A DNA stretch of 58,104 nucleotides from Anaerolineae bacterium (GCA_030612585.1 JAUWNP010000005.1:1-58104), one strand, 5' to 3'. Counted from the first letter of the stretch, positions 33,206 through 41,920 are shown. Notes: generated by a model from the sequence alone, not told the origin. Numbers and translations: made by a program.

Positions 33206-34177
33206 ATGAGTGAAATCATCTGTTGTATCTGCCACCAGCCGGTCGGCCCGGAGGCCAAATGGCTCGGTGGCCGCGCTTACTGCGAGCGCCATTACGCCAA
33301 AGTGACCCAAGACCGGCCAAGCGTTTGGCGCGCCGGGCTGGGCCATATCCTCGGCCAGGTGGCCTTCGTGCTCCTCGTCGTAGCGCTGGCGGTCTTGCTT
33401 AAACCGACGTTGACAGGATGGGCACTGGTGGCATCCGGGCTCGTCCTGGCCCTGGTCCCCGCTCTCTTATGGCTGATCTTCTTCTACCAGCAGGATCGGC
33501 TGGAGCCGGAACCAAAGGGCTACGTCCTCGGGGTCTTCATCCTCGGCGCGCTGCTGGCCCAGGCGGCCGGCATCCCGTTACTGGAGGAAGTCTTCGACGT
33601 GCGCCACTGGCTGCCCATCAGCCCATGGGCCAATCTCCTCGGCTCCATCCTCGTCATCGGCTTCACCCAGGAGTTCCTCAAGTACGCCGCCGTGCGCTAC
33701 TCTATCTACCCTTCGGCCGAGTTCGACGGACGTGTGGATGGCGTCGTCTACGGCACTGCCGCCGGGCTAGGATACGCCACGATGCTCAACATTCATTACG
33801 TCGTCGCCAGCGGCGGTGTGAACCTGCAGGTCGGTGTCATCCGCATCGTCGTCACCACGCTGGCCCAGGCCAGTTTCGCCGGCCTGACCGGCTACTTCCT
33901 GGGCCGGGCCAGGTTCGAGGATGAGCCGGTATGGTGGCTGCCCAGCGGCATCGCATTGGCCGCCGTCCTCAACGGCCTGTTCACCTACCTGCGCGGTGAA
34001 CTGACCACCACCGGCCTGGGCCTGGCCGGCGGAGGCTTCAATCCCTGGCCAGGCCTGATTCTGGCCGCCATCGTCGCCGGGGCCACCTTCGGTACTCTCT
34101 TTTACCTGATCCGTCGCGCCAACCGGCTCACGCTTGCCGCGCCGACGCGGGCTGATCGAGAAGGAGGCTCAAAATGA
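33206..34177 (+). CDS. PrsW family intramembrane metalloprotease-like protein
   Basis: 323 residues. An N-terminal treble-clef-like motif (CCICHQPVGPEAKW, YCERHY) precedes about seven to eight hydrophobic segments. PrsW signatures are FFYQQDRLEPEPKGYVLGVFILGA, GFTQEFLKYAAVRYSIY and FDGRVDGVVYGTAAGLGYA. In B. subtilis PrsW starts the cleavage of an anti-sigma factor. Here the EExxK motif reads TQEFLKY, so one of the two glutamates is Gln. An ECF sigma/anti-sigma pair lies 4 kb downstream, but no link is shown. AAAGGAG precedes ATG 33206. Confidence 0.85.
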   Translation: MSEIICCICHQPVGPEAKWLGGRAYCERHYAKVTQDRPSVWRAGLGHILGQVAFVLLVVALAVLLKPTLTGWALVASGLVLALVPALLWLIFFYQQDRLEPEPKGYVLGVFILGALLAQAAGIPLLEEVFDVRHWLPISPWANLLGSILVIGFTQEFLKYAAVRYSIYPSAEFDGRVDGVVYGTAAGLGYATMLNIHYVVASGGVNLQVGVIRIVVTTLAQASFAGLTGYFLGRARFEDEPVWWLPSGIALAAVLNGLFTYLRGELTTTGLGLAGGGFNPWPGLILAAIVAGATFGTLFYLIRRANRLTLAAPTRADREGGSK

Positions 34178-34776
34178 CGACCTCACAGACTATTCGACGA
34201 CGTGATCGCTGGGCCGACTGGGCCGTTTTCGCCCTCGTGGCAGTAGCGCTCACCCTGGGCTGGGCACTGCGGGAGGCCATCCTCTTCCGCACCATTCCCT
34301 TCACCATCGCCGAGGCCGGCATCGCTGGCCGCTGCCCCGCTACCTGGGTGCGGGAGACCGGCGACGACCCCCTGCTGCGCGTGCGCGACCCTCTGGGTGG
34401 GGAATTCGACACCGTGCTGGAGTTGCGCAGCCGGCCGCTGTCAGCCGACGCGGAGCCTGCCATGGTACTGGACGCGCTGGCGCTGGAGCGTGCTGGTCAG
34501 GTGACCGCTTATCAGACCCTCAGTACCGACCAAGTTCTGGTCGGTGGAGAGACCGCGACCCGCCGCACCTTCACCTACGTCTACGTGGACCGCAACCCTT
34601 ACGTGAATCGGCTTCCGGTGGTGGTGCGGGGAACGAATCTGGCGCTGCGCGACGGCGGCCGCATCATCGTCGTTACACTCCTGGCTGGCGTGGATGACTT
34701 CGAGGCTCACCACCGCTACTTCCGCGCCCTCGTCGAATCCCTTCGATTTCACTCAGGGCAAGCCCTGGAGTTTTGA
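34174..34776 (+). CDS. Single-pass membrane protein, unknown function
   Basis: 200 residues: basic cytoplasmic start (TIRRRDRWADW), one transmembrane helix (residues ~15-37) and an extracytoplasmic alpha/beta domain of about 160 residues (CPATWVRETGDDPLLRVRDP, HHRYFRALVESLRF). No known family recognised. It overlaps prsW by 4 bp and lies 9 bp before the protease gene, so the three are probably one operon. Confidence 0.75.
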   Translation: MTTSQTIRRRDRWADWAVFALVAVALTLGWALREAILFRTIPFTIAEAGIAGRCPATWVRETGDDPLLRVRDPLGGEFDTVLELRSRPLSADAEPAMVLDALALERAGQVTAYQTLSTDQVLVGGETATRRTFTYVYVDRNPYVNRLPVVVRGTNLALRDGGRIIVVTLLAGVDDFEAHHRYFRALVESLRFHSGQALEF

Positions 34777-34785
34777 GGTGGCAAG

Positions 34786-37116
34786 ATGAAGAAACTTAAG
34801 CGACTGCTGATCATCGGTTGGGCTCTTCTGTCTACACTCAGTTGCCTGCCTTCCGGATCCGACGTCCTGCCGACCGTCACCCCTGTACCAACAACTACGA
34901 CTCCGCCGAAGGTGACGCCCAGCCTTGAGACTGATAAGGAGGAGACGCCTGCGCTCCCACCACAACCGGACGACCGCCAGATTCGCCAGAACCTGCTGCG
35001 CTCCACCGTACAGATCATCGCCCTGATCGAAGACAGTGGACGGCTTCAGCCCATCTGGACCGGCTCGGGCACCATCCTCACCCCCGACGGCCTCATCCTC
35101 ACCAACGCTCACGTCGTCTCCGACCCCGACCCGGCCTATCAGCCAGACGGGCTGGGCGTGGCCTTGACCGTCCGCTCCGACGAACTGCCGGAGTTGAGAT
35201 ATCTGGCCGAGGTTCGGGCCATTGACACGCAACTTGACCTGGCGGTGATTCAAATCGCCAGCGACCTGGATGGCCGCCCGATAGATACGGAGCAACTGAA
35301 CCTGAACTACGTGTCTGTGGGGGACTCGGACATACTGGAACTTGGAGACCTGCTCCAGATTCTGGGCTACCCCGGCATCGGCGGTGAGACGATCACCTTC
35401 ACCGAAGGGGTGGTGAGCGGCTTCACTCGCGAGCGGGGCGTGGAGGGGCGGGCCTATGTCAAGACCGATGCCACCATCGCCGGCGGTAACAGCGGCGGGC
35501 TGGCGGCGAACGGAGACGGTCAGATCATCGGCGTCCCAACCCAGGTCGGTTACGGGGGGGCCGAGCGGTTCGCCGATTGCCGCTACCTGGCAGACACCAA
35601 CGGCGATGGTGTGATAGATCAAAACGACAACTGCATCCCCGTCGGCGGCTTCATCAACGCCCTGCGCCCCATCAACCTGGCCCAGCCCCTCATAGAGGCC
35701 GCCCGTATGGGCATCGCGCCGAAGCCAACGCCGGGGCCAGGGCCCCGGCCCCCGTCTTCAGGTGAGCCTCGCTTTTACAACGTAGTCTTTGCCCCCGACG
35801 CAACCGACAATGACCAGCCGACCCAGATCGTCACCCAACTGCCGTCCGGTGCCAGCGATATCTACGCCTTCTGGGATTACGCGGAGATGGCCGATGGCAT
35901 GACCTGGGAGGCCCGCTGGTACCACGAAGACCAATTCCTGGATGACGCCAGTCAGCCCCCCCAGCCCTGGCAGGGCGGCGGGCGTGGCAACTGGTGGGTC
36001 AGCGTCTACTACACCTCTGGCCTGGACGACGGCACCTACCGCGTCGAACTGTACGTTGAGGAGGAACTACTGGCCGAGGGCTCGATCTCCGTCGGTGGCA
36101 CGGCAGCAGGCCCCACTTTCACCAACCTGATCTTCTCCGAGGGCGTTACCGCCGATGACCGTCCCACCGATCCCACCTACCTGCTCCCCTCTGGCATCAC
36201 CGAGGCCTACGCCTTCTTCGACTACGCTGAGATGCACGATGGCGTGGCCTGGAGCCGCGTCTGGTACTACGAAGGAGAGCAGGTAACGACCGGCTCCGAC
36301 ACGTGGGATTGGGGGACCAGCGGTTCCGCCTGGGTGGCGATCACTGCTGACGAGCCGCTCGACCCCGGCACCTACCGGCTGGAACTGTTCGTCGAGGGTG
36401 CGTTGGTCGCCGCCTCCGACTTCACCGTCGCCGGCACCCAGACTCAGGAAGCCATCGGCCCCATCACCTTCGCCGCTGGCGTGGACACACAGGGCAACCC
36501 AGTCAACCCCGGCACGACCTTCCCCACGGGCCTGGCGGAACTGCACTTCCTCTGCACCTACGCCGGGATGCAGGATGGGATGAACTTCGACGAGAAGTGG
36601 ATCCTCAACGGCGAGGAATTTATCGCCTTCGACGAGGTCTGGGAGAAGGGGACAAGCGGCACCTTCCACGACTACATCTATCGCACCTCCGGCGAGCCGT
36701 TGTCCGACGGTCAGTACACGTTGGAATTATACGTGGAGGGGCAACTGGCCCAGACCGCCACGGCGACTATCGGCACCGGCACACCGCCCCCGACTCCGAC
36801 GCCATCCGCCAAAGGGCTGTTCATCCAGGGCTACGTCCGCGACGCCGACACCGGCCGTGGTATCTCTGGCGCGCTTTACGTCGTGCTCAACCCTGGCGTC
36901 ACTGTTGACGGCTGGGATGGTAGCGATGCACAGATCTACACTTTTGCGGAGGCCGACACCAACGGCTACTTCGAGTTGCAGCGTCCACTGGGGCGGAACG
37001 AGTACTACAGTATCATCGTCTGGGCCGAGGGCTACCTGTCCGCCAGCGGGGACGACCTCCTGGTCAGCGAGGAGCCCTCGCCGCTGGAGGTGGAGATCAC
37101 GCTGCAGCGGGAGTAG
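34786..37116 (+). CDS. Trypsin-like (HtrA-type) serine protease lipoprotein with three beta modules and a CarboxypepD-reg-like domain
   Basis: 776 residues. It has a lipobox LSTLSC (Cys20), a Thr/Pro linker and protease domain ~65-305 with the triad His109 (TNAHVV), Asp151 (QLDLAVI) and Ser236 (GGNSGG). A Cys-flanked calcium-loop-like insert DTNGDGVIDQNDNC follows. No PDZ is seen. Residues ~325-670 hold three copies of a ~110-residue module with the signature YAFxDYAEMxDGxxWxxxWY (one divergent, LHFLCTYAGMQDGMNF). The C-terminal ~100 residues (GYVRDADTGRGISGALYVV, ADTNGYFEL) resemble a carboxypeptidase-regulatory-like fold. All parts would act outside the cell membrane. Confidence 0.85.
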   Translation: MKKLKRLLIIGWALLSTLSCLPSGSDVLPTVTPVPTTTTPPKVTPSLETDKEETPALPPQPDDRQIRQNLLRSTVQIIALIEDSGRLQPIWTGSGTILTPDGLILTNAHVVSDPDPAYQPDGLGVALTVRSDELPELRYLAEVRAIDTQLDLAVIQIASDLDGRPIDTEQLNLNYVSVGDSDILELGDLLQILGYPGIGGETITFTEGVVSGFTRERGVEGRAYVKTDATIAGGNSGGLAANGDGQIIGVPTQVGYGGAERFADCRYLADTNGDGVIDQNDNCIPVGGFINALRPINLAQPLIEAARMGIAPKPTPGPGPRPPSSGEPRFYNVVFAPDATDNDQPTQIVTQLPSGASDIYAFWDYAEMADGMTWEARWYHEDQFLDDASQPPQPWQGGGRGNWWVSVYYTSGLDDGTYRVELYVEEELLAEGSISVGGTAAGPTFTNLIFSEGVTADDRPTDPTYLLPSGITEAYAFFDYAEMHDGVAWSRVWYYEGEQVTTGSDTWDWGTSGSAWVAITADEPLDPGTYRLELFVEGALVAASDFTVAGTQTQEAIGPITFAAGVDTQGNPVNPGTTFPTGLAELHFLCTYAGMQDGMNFDEKWILNGEEFIAFDEVWEKGTSGTFHDYIYRTSGEPLSDGQYTLELYVEGQLAQTATATIGTGTPPPTPTPSAKGLFIQGYVRDADTGRGISGALYVVLNPGVTVDGWDGSDAQIYTFAEADTNGYFELQRPLGRNEYYSIIVWAEGYLSASGDDLLVSEEPSPLEVEITLQRE

Positions 37117-37361
37117 CCAGGAGACAAGGTGACAGGGAGACAGGGATGCAAGGAGAGACCAATCACACCTGACTGGATACTGGATATTGGATACTCGATA
37201 GCGAGCGCACCGGCGGCGAGGTGCTGGGGGGCGTCAGTCTGCACGTAGTTGGGCGGATTGAAGTCTTCCTGCCACTAGTGCTGCGCAACTTGTAGCGGGA
37301 TACGAAATGGGGCGGGGATGCCATTGTGTCCCCGCCCCTACACGTTCGCCAGCGTGTCACT
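37117..37361. other. Spacer with GACAGGGAGACAGG and GGATACTGGATA repeats
   Basis: No gene. Two short-unit repeats occur near 37122-37158 and 37172-37200; the rest shows nothing recognisable. Confidence 0.6.
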
Positions 37362-37517
37362 TTACAACCCGAAGTCCTGCCGCTTCCTGCACGGCGACCA
37401 ATTATGTACGTGCATAGATCGAATGTAGATCCGCTTGTAGTGGACTAGTGTGTCGTCTGGGCCGGTATAGTCATAGACCACGATGTCCGGCCATGCCAGA
37501 ATATCTGAGTAGATGTT
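37362..37517 (-). pseudogene. Possible 3' gene remnant downstream of DUF2442 gene
   Basis: The minus strand has a 51-codon open stretch with protein-like composition (SDILAWPDIVVYDYTGPDD, LVHYKRIYIRSMHVHN) ending in a stop at 37362, without a plausible start codon. It abuts the stop of the DUF2442 gene in another frame. It may be the end of a decayed toxin-antitoxin-type gene; no family recognised. Confidence 0.35.
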
Positions 37518-37827
37518 AGGCGGGGAGGTGCTGTGGATATGTGTCTACAGGTATTCTACTACTGAAGACTGGCTCGCGCGTAGGTTCTTCCTCAGCCTCT
37601 AACTCATACAGGGCCTCTGGCGCGAGATCGGCTTCGTTGGGCCAGACCACTGTGCCAGCCACAGGGTCTACGACCACACGGGCAAAATAGGCCGGGTCAC
37701 GCAAGGGCTCAAAAATGGGGCCATCTAACAATGGCAACAGATTTACCCGTTTGCGCGTACCGTCACTGAATGTCAACCGCAGTAAGTGCGGCCCACAGAC
37801 TTCCGCTTCAAAGATACGCAGAATCAT
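37516..37827 (-). CDS. DUF2442 domain protein
   Basis: A 103-residue protein with the DUF2442 pattern LRLTFSDGTRKRVNLLPLLDGPIFEPLRDPAYFARVVVDPVAGTVVWPNEADLAPEALYE (quoted only in short pieces elsewhere; key blocks are FSDG, PIFEPLRDP, VVWPN and DLAPE). Such proteins are commonly paired with DUF4160 and considered toxin-antitoxin-like. AGGAGG precedes the start, 17 bp after the DUF4160 stop. Confidence 0.88.
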   Translation of the reverse strand: MILRIFEAEVCGPHLLRLTFSDGTRKRVNLLPLLDGPIFEPLRDPAYFARVVVDPVAGTVVWPNEADLAPEALYELEAEEEPTREPVFSSRIPVDTYPQHLPA

Positions 37828-37844
37828 CGCTCATCCTCCTGTCA

Positions 37845-38105
37845 TCACTCAAGCGGTGGGATGCGTTGTAACGGCTGGCCCGCCCGTGCCAATTCCCAAT
37901 CGGCTCGCAACTCGTCCTGATACTTGGCTGCCCATTCAAAGACTAGTGATTGTGCCCGCCGGGGCAAACTCCCTTTCAGAATCTCTATCGGGTCAATGCC
38001 AACTGCAGCGTCATATTGCGCGTAGATGGCATGGAAATGCAGTGGTGCATGATCCTTGTAGTACAGGTAGATCGCAATCCCGAAGAATTCCGAAATTCTG
38101 GGCAT
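37845..38105 (-). CDS. DUF4160 domain protein
   Basis: 86 residues with the DUF4160 N-terminus MPRISEFFGIAIYLYYKDH and the histidines HAPLHFHA, then GSLPRRAQSLVFEWA and the C-terminal WELARAGQPLQRIPPLE. It forms a two-gene unit with the DUF2442 gene. The role is probably that of a toxin-antitoxin-like module (inference from context; the biochemical activity is not established to my knowledge). Confidence 0.88.
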   Translation of the reverse strand: MPRISEFFGIAIYLYYKDHAPLHFHAIYAQYDAAVGIDPIEILKGSLPRRAQSLVFEWAAKYQDELRADWELARAGQPLQRIPPLE

Positions 38106-38295
38106 GGCTCTCCTTGAAATAGGTATAGTGTGCCTTGCACGCCAGCGAATCCCGGGCGTAGGCCAGGCCGTCCGCAGTGACATAGACCGTATCGCCGTGC
38201 ACATCGGTAACGATGTATTCGACGTGCTGGAAACGCTCGCGGCCCTTGTTGTCCACGACGGTGATGTACTCTTCGGCGGATTGGGGACGGCGCAT
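38011..38295 (-). CDS. Small protein overlapping DUF4160 start
   Basis: 94 residues; the first ~65 (EEYITVVDNKGRERFQHVEY, VHGDTVYVTADGLAYARDSL) look like a genuine small protein. The last ~30 lie out of frame over the DUF4160 gene and look non-coding (LPVLQGSCTTAFPCHLRAI). The natural stop may have been lost by an indel near 38105. It is upstream of and coupled to the DUF4160/DUF2442 pair, perhaps its third component. No family recognised. Confidence 0.5.
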   Translation of the reverse strand: MRRPQSAEEYITVVDNKGRERFQHVEYIVTDVHGDTVYVTADGLAYARDSLACKAHYTYFKESHAQNFGILRDCDLPVLQGSCTTAFPCHLRAI

Positions 38296-38308
38296 CGGGT
38301 CTGGCCCT

Positions 38309-38338
38309 TTGACACTGGACGTACTCTGCGTGTATAAT
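38309..38338 (+). promoter_or_regulatory. Consensus sigma-70 promoter ahead of ECF sigma gene
   Basis: TTGACA (38309-38314), 18-bp spacer, TATAAT (38333-38338), both hexamers perfect. The -35 begins 14 bp beyond the minus-strand start at 38295, so the two transcripts diverge from this region. Confidence 0.85.
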
Positions 38339-38428
38339 ACGTGCAGATCAAGATTCTGTCAAGGCGGCCCGGCCGGTACACGAGAAGGAAGGAAAGGGAC
38401 TCTCTGCCAGGAGTGCAGGCGGAACCGG

Positions 38429-39016
38429 ATGGACGAAACGAGCCTGATTGCCGCTGCCCAGCAGGGCAGGGTGGACGCTTTTAATGAGTTGGTGTTGGCC
38501 TACCAGCAGCAGGTCTATAACCTCGCCTACCGCATCCTGGGCGATCCCGCCTCGGCCGCCGACGCCGCCCAGGAAGCCTTCATCTCCGCCTTCCAGAGCC
38601 TCGCCCGCTTCCGTGGCGGTTCCTTCAAGTCCTACCTGATGCGCATCGTCGCCAACGGTTGCTACGACGAACTGCGCCGTCGCAAGCGTCGCCCGACTAC
38701 GTCGTTTGAGGATTTCGGCGAAGCGGACGAGGAGGCCAACCCGGCGCTGATTAACGGGCACGAGGGGCCGGAGGAGTACGCCGAGCGGCAGGAGATGGCC
38801 CACGTGATCCAGGCCGGCATCGAGACGCTCCCCGCCGACCAGCGTATCACGCTGGTGCTCTCCGACGTGCAGGGACTGAGTTACCAGGAGATCGCCGAGG
38901 CAACGGATGTACCGCTGGGGACAGTGAGGTCGCGCCTGGCGCGGGCGCGGGGCAAATTGCGCGATTACCTCCACTCCCAGGGGGAACTTTTGCCCGCGCG
39001 GTACCGTCTTGAGTAA
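38429..39016 (+). CDS. ECF-type RNA polymerase sigma factor
   Basis: 195 residues. Region 2 has FNELVLAYQQQVYNLAYRILGD and DAAQEAFISAFQSLARFRGGSFKSYLMRIVANGCYDELRRRKRR. Region 4 has QRITLVLSDVQGLSYQEIAEATDVPLGTVRSRLARAR. An acidic linker (EDFGEADEEANP) lies between. ATG 38429 is used; the frame upstream is spurious. It is followed by an anti-sigma-like membrane protein. Confidence 0.93.
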   Translation: MDETSLIAAAQQGRVDAFNELVLAYQQQVYNLAYRILGDPASAADAAQEAFISAFQSLARFRGGSFKSYLMRIVANGCYDELRRRKRRPTTSFEDFGEADEEANPALINGHEGPEEYAERQEMAHVIQAGIETLPADQRITLVLSDVQGLSYQEIAEATDVPLGTVRSRLARARGKLRDYLHSQGELLPARYRLE

Positions 39017-39029
39017 AGAGGCAATGGGT

Positions 39030-39103
39030 GACAAGGGGACAAGGGGACAAGGAGACAGGGAGACAGGGAGACAGGGAGACAGGGAGACAGGGAGACAGGG
39101 AGC
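39030..39103. repeat. Tandem GGGAGACA repeat
   Basis: About nine copies of an 8-bp unit (gacaaggg grading into gacaggga) between the sigma and anti-sigma genes. No spacers, so not CRISPR. Length variation here would change the spacing of a regulatory gene pair. Confidence 0.88.
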
Positions 39104-39145
39104 ATGAGGCGGGAGGCAAGGGGCAAGAGAGCGTAAGTTAGGGGA

Positions 39146-40102
39146 ATGATGATAGGATTGTTCACACGACAGGCAGGGAAACGAGAGCAGCGCGACGAAC
39201 TGCTTTCGGCATACCTGGACGATCAACTGATCGCTGGGGAACGGGCGCGCCTGGAGGCACAACTGGCGGCCGACCCGGTGCTGCGAGCCGAACTGGACAC
39301 GCTGCGCCATACCATGGCGCTGGTGCGCGACCTGCCCCCTGTCCCCATCCCGCGCAACTTCATCCTGCCGCAGACGGTGGCGGCCCGCCCACGGCCTGTG
39401 CAACGGGCACGCCCTCGTCCCGCCTGGGCCGCGCCGCTTCTGACGGCAGCGACCGCCGTCGTCAGCCTCGTCTTCGTCGTCGTCCTGGCCGGCGACCTGC
39501 TGCTCTCCGGCGTGGGCGGGCAAGCCTTCGCACCGGCAGCCGCACCGCCGATGGAGGCCGAGGCCCCACAGGTGGCATTGGAGTCCGCGCCGGTCATCGA
39601 GGAAGTCGAAGTCGAGGTTGAGAAGGTAATACCAGCCGCCACCCAGTCCCCGATGCCAATGGAGGTTCCGCCCGGGGCGGTGCCTACAGTCGTCGCTGAG
39701 GCGGAACACTACGATGCGGAGGCACCAAGAGCCGCGGAAACCACTGTGCCAGCCGCGGGAGGCGGATTGAGCGAGAATGCCACTGCCCCTCCACCGTCCC
39801 CTAGCCCGGGTGTGGTGGAGAAGGCTGCCGTAGCCCCAACCGCTCCCACCGTGGCAACAGCGCTGCCGCAGGAAGAGACGAACGGCGCAGAGCCCACGTC
39901 AAGTGAGGTAGCCGAAGTCGCACCCTTGATGGTCGAGGAGGAAGAGACAGAGGCACCGAGAGACGAGCGGGGCGCGCCGGAGGGTGAGGCGGTCGGCCTG
40001 CGCTCAGTGATACCGTGGCGGGGACTGGAGGTCGCCCTGGGACTGGCTGCACTGGTGCTGGCGCTGGCTACCATCTGGGCCTGGCGTGCTCGCCGCCAAT
40101 GA
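39146..40102 (+). CDS. Anti-sigma factor-like membrane protein
   Basis: 318 residues. The N-terminal helical anti-sigma region (DELLSAYLDDQLIAGERARLEAQLAADPVLRAELDTL) lacks the HxxxCxxC zinc motif. It is followed by a transmembrane helix at ~95-120, a long Pro/Glu/Ala-rich extracytoplasmic stretch (~125-285) and a second hydrophobic helix at the C-terminus (EVALGLAALVLALATIWAW). It most likely sequesters the preceding ECF sigma factor. Start ATG 39146 or 39149. Confidence 0.82.
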   Translation: MMIGLFTRQAGKREQRDELLSAYLDDQLIAGERARLEAQLAADPVLRAELDTLRHTMALVRDLPPVPIPRNFILPQTVAARPRPVQRARPRPAWAAPLLTAATAVVSLVFVVVLAGDLLLSGVGGQAFAPAAAPPMEAEAPQVALESAPVIEEVEVEVEKVIPAATQSPMPMEVPPGAVPTVVAEAEHYDAEAPRAAETTVPAAGGGLSENATAPPPSPSPGVVEKAAVAPTAPTVATALPQEETNGAEPTSSEVAEVAPLMVEEEETEAPRDERGAPEGEAVGLRSVIPWRGLEVALGLAALVLALATIWAWRARRQ

Positions 40103-40174
40103 ATAGCAGTTATCAATAAGCCGTTAGCGGTTAGCCGTCAGCCGTTAGCGACTGTTGGCTGGAGAGACTACCAC
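40103..40174. repeat. CCGTTAGCGGTTAGCCGTCAG junction repeat
   Basis: Three units of ccgttagcggttagccgtca between the anti-sigma and Nudix genes; another family of junction repeat. Confidence 0.65.
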
Positions 40175-40717
40175 TTGTCGCAAGTTCTCGAACCAAACTA
40201 TTGCCAACGATGCGGTCGCGCGCTCGAAGACCTGGAGGCCGCCGGGCGCGTGCGGCGCGTCTGTCCTGCCTGCGGCTACATCGCCTACCGCCAGTTGAAG
40301 GTCGGAGCAGGTGTACTCCTGGAGGAGGACGGACGATTGCTACTGATGCAGCGCAGCCCCGATGTTTTTGCTTTCCCCGCAGCCTGGTGTCTGCCTGCTG
40401 GCTATTGCGAGTTTGATGAGCCGCCGGAGGTCACGGCCATCCGCGAGGCTCGCGAAGAGACCGGCCTGGAGGTCACCGCCAGCGGACTATTTGGCCTGTT
40501 TTTCTTCAACGACGACCCGCGTGGTAACGGTATCCTCGTCGTCTACCACGCCCGGGCTGTGGGCGGCGAACTGCGGCTTCAGGAGAGCGAGGTCAGCGCA
40601 GTGAGAGCCTTCGCCCCTGATGCACTGCCGCACGATCTGGCAGGCGGCGGCCACGATCAGGCCATAGCGGCCTGGCGCGCTGAGAGAGCCGACCTATGGG
40701 CCAAACCCTCGAACTGA
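40175..40717 (+). CDS. Nudix hydrolase with N-terminal zinc ribbon (copy 1)
   Basis: 180 residues. Zinc ribbon YCQRCGRALE...RRVCPACGYIA at 9-40, then a Nudix box GYCEFDEPPEVTAIREAREETGLEV that fits G-x5-E-x7-REUxEExGU. It hydrolyses nucleoside diphosphates linked to another moiety; the NudC-like ribbon hints at NADH-type or ADP-sugar substrates, not resolvable here. TTG start with GGAG 10 bp ahead. It overlaps the second Nudix gene by 22 bp. Confidence 0.9.
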   Translation: MSQVLEPNYCQRCGRALEDLEAAGRVRRVCPACGYIAYRQLKVGAGVLLEEDGRLLLMQRSPDVFAFPAAWCLPAGYCEFDEPPEVTAIREAREETGLEVTASGLFGLFFFNDDPRGNGILVVYHARAVGGELRLQESEVSAVRAFAPDALPHDLAGGGHDQAIAAWRAERADLWAKPSN

Positions 40718-41220
40718 ACTACTGCCCCCGCTGCGGTCACGCGCTCGAGGATCGGGAGGTCTTCGGGCGTGTGCGGCGCGTCTGCCCTGCCTGCGGGCTG
40801 ATCGTCTTCCGCGACCACAAAGTCGCCGCCGGTGTGCTCGTCGAGCACGAGGGCCGGGTGCTCCTCGTCCGCCGGCGCATGAAACCACGTGAGGGGATGT
40901 GGACTTTCCCCGCCGGCTTCGTCGAGTTCGACGAGGACCCGGCCGAGGCTGCAGTGCGCGAGTGCCGCGAGGAGACCGGGCTGGAGATCGAGGTCACCGG
41001 TCTGCTTGACGTCATCGCCGGACGGGAGCACGAGCGCGGGGCGGACATCGTCATCATCTACTGCGCCCGGCTGGCGGGGGGTGAACTATCGGCCGGCGAC
41101 GACGTGGACAAGGCCGGCTTCTTTGCGCCCGGCAAACTCCCGCCCCTGGCCTTCCGCGCCACGCAGATCGCCCTCGACACCCTCTATGAGTGGCGTGATT
41201 CCCAACCGCGCCGCGTCTAA
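40696..41220 (+). CDS. Nudix hydrolase with N-terminal zinc ribbon (copy 2)
   Basis: 174 residues, paralog of the preceding gene: ribbon YCPRCGHALE...RRVCPACGLIV, Nudix box GFVEFDEDPAEAAVRECREETGLEI. The body after the box differs (LLDVIAGREHERGADIVIIYC), so the two may have different substrates. The start ATG lies inside the end of copy 1. It converges on a minus-strand gene whose frame overlaps its 3' end. Confidence 0.9.
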   Translation: MGQTLELNYCPRCGHALEDREVFGRVRRVCPACGLIVFRDHKVAAGVLVEHEGRVLLVRRRMKPREGMWTFPAGFVEFDEDPAEAAVRECREETGLEIEVTGLLDVIAGREHERGADIVIIYCARLAGGELSAGDDVDKAGFFAPGKLPPLAFRATQIALDTLYEWRDSQPRRV

Positions 41221-41754
41221 CCCGGCAGGCACATCTCCGGCGTGCAGACGACAACCATCGAGCCTGATCTGACGCCCGAGCCGCTCCTGCGAGTCATTGA
41301 CCAGCACGTGCAACAGGTTGGTGCTCCCAGGGAAAGAGACGTCAACCAGATTGACCATGCCGCGCAGGCTCGCCCCGCTGAAGTCCGCATAGCCGGTGAA
41401 GATGGTGTTGTGAATCACGACGCGCCCGTCGCTCTGAATACCCCGGCCGTGAAAGTCCCCCTCGAAGACACAGTCCTCGATCAGCAGACTGGAGTAAAGG
41501 TAAGCCTGCTTGAAATGGGCCACTGCGACGCGACAGCCGACCAACTCCACCATCTCGTAGCACGTGCGCCCCTCCAGATCAAGCCCGTCGAGAACACAGT
41601 CATGCAAGATAATGGGCTGGTAAATGCCACGCAGGTCCTCGCCACAGAGCCAGCGACTCACGACCAGTGGGTCGAGGTCAAGTAGACCAGCGACTCGCGC
41701 GTCCTGAATGGATTCGCCGATACTCAAGCGCTCAAGCACCTGATGTAACGACAT
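41086..41754 (-). CDS. Pentapeptide-repeat-like beta-helix protein
   Basis: 222 residues by the open frame. Residues ~35-165 show the spaced cysteine/hydrophobic pattern of a right-handed beta helix (LHDCVLDGLDLEGRTCYEM, LIEDCVFEGDFHGRGI, IHNTIFTGYADFSGASLRGM). The last ~45 residues overlap the Nudix gene antisense and look non-coding, so the natural end may have been near 41220 and been lost. ATG 41754 follows GAGGG. Function unknown. Confidence 0.6.
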   Translation of the reverse strand: MSLHQVLERLSIGESIQDARVAGLLDLDPLVVSRWLCGEDLRGIYQPIILHDCVLDGLDLEGRTCYEMVELVGCRVAVAHFKQAYLYSSLLIEDCVFEGDFHGRGIQSDGRVVIHNTIFTGYADFSGASLRGMVNLVDVSFPGSTNLLHVLVNDSQERLGRQIRLDGCRLHAGDVPAGLDAARLGITPLIEGVEGDLRGAEGQGREFAGRKEAGLVHVVAGR

Positions 41755-41920
41755 AACCCTCGACCTGGATGATGGCGACATCTCGAATCCCAAAGTCAAC
41801 TCCCAAGTAAGTATACAACGAGTAGCGGTTCCTGCACATTCCAGTTGAGTTACAGAAACGTGTCTTGGCGTGGAAATGGCCGCGCACCGCGCCTTACGCA
41901 TTATATTTCACGCACCCTGC

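Noticed and set aside
32699..33346. Minus-strand open frame through hdrC and the prsW spacer
   Set aside because: Antisense to HdrC with its Fe-S motifs and to the prsW start; no recognisable domain.
39030..39103. Considered as a CRISPR-like array
   Set aside because: Uninterrupted 8-bp units without spacers or long conserved repeats; simple tandem repeat.
38348..39709. Minus-strand open frame (453 codons) through sigma and anti-sigma genes
   Set aside because: It reads through the tandem GGGAGACA repeat (SLSPCLPVSLSPCLPV) and is antisense to two clear genes.
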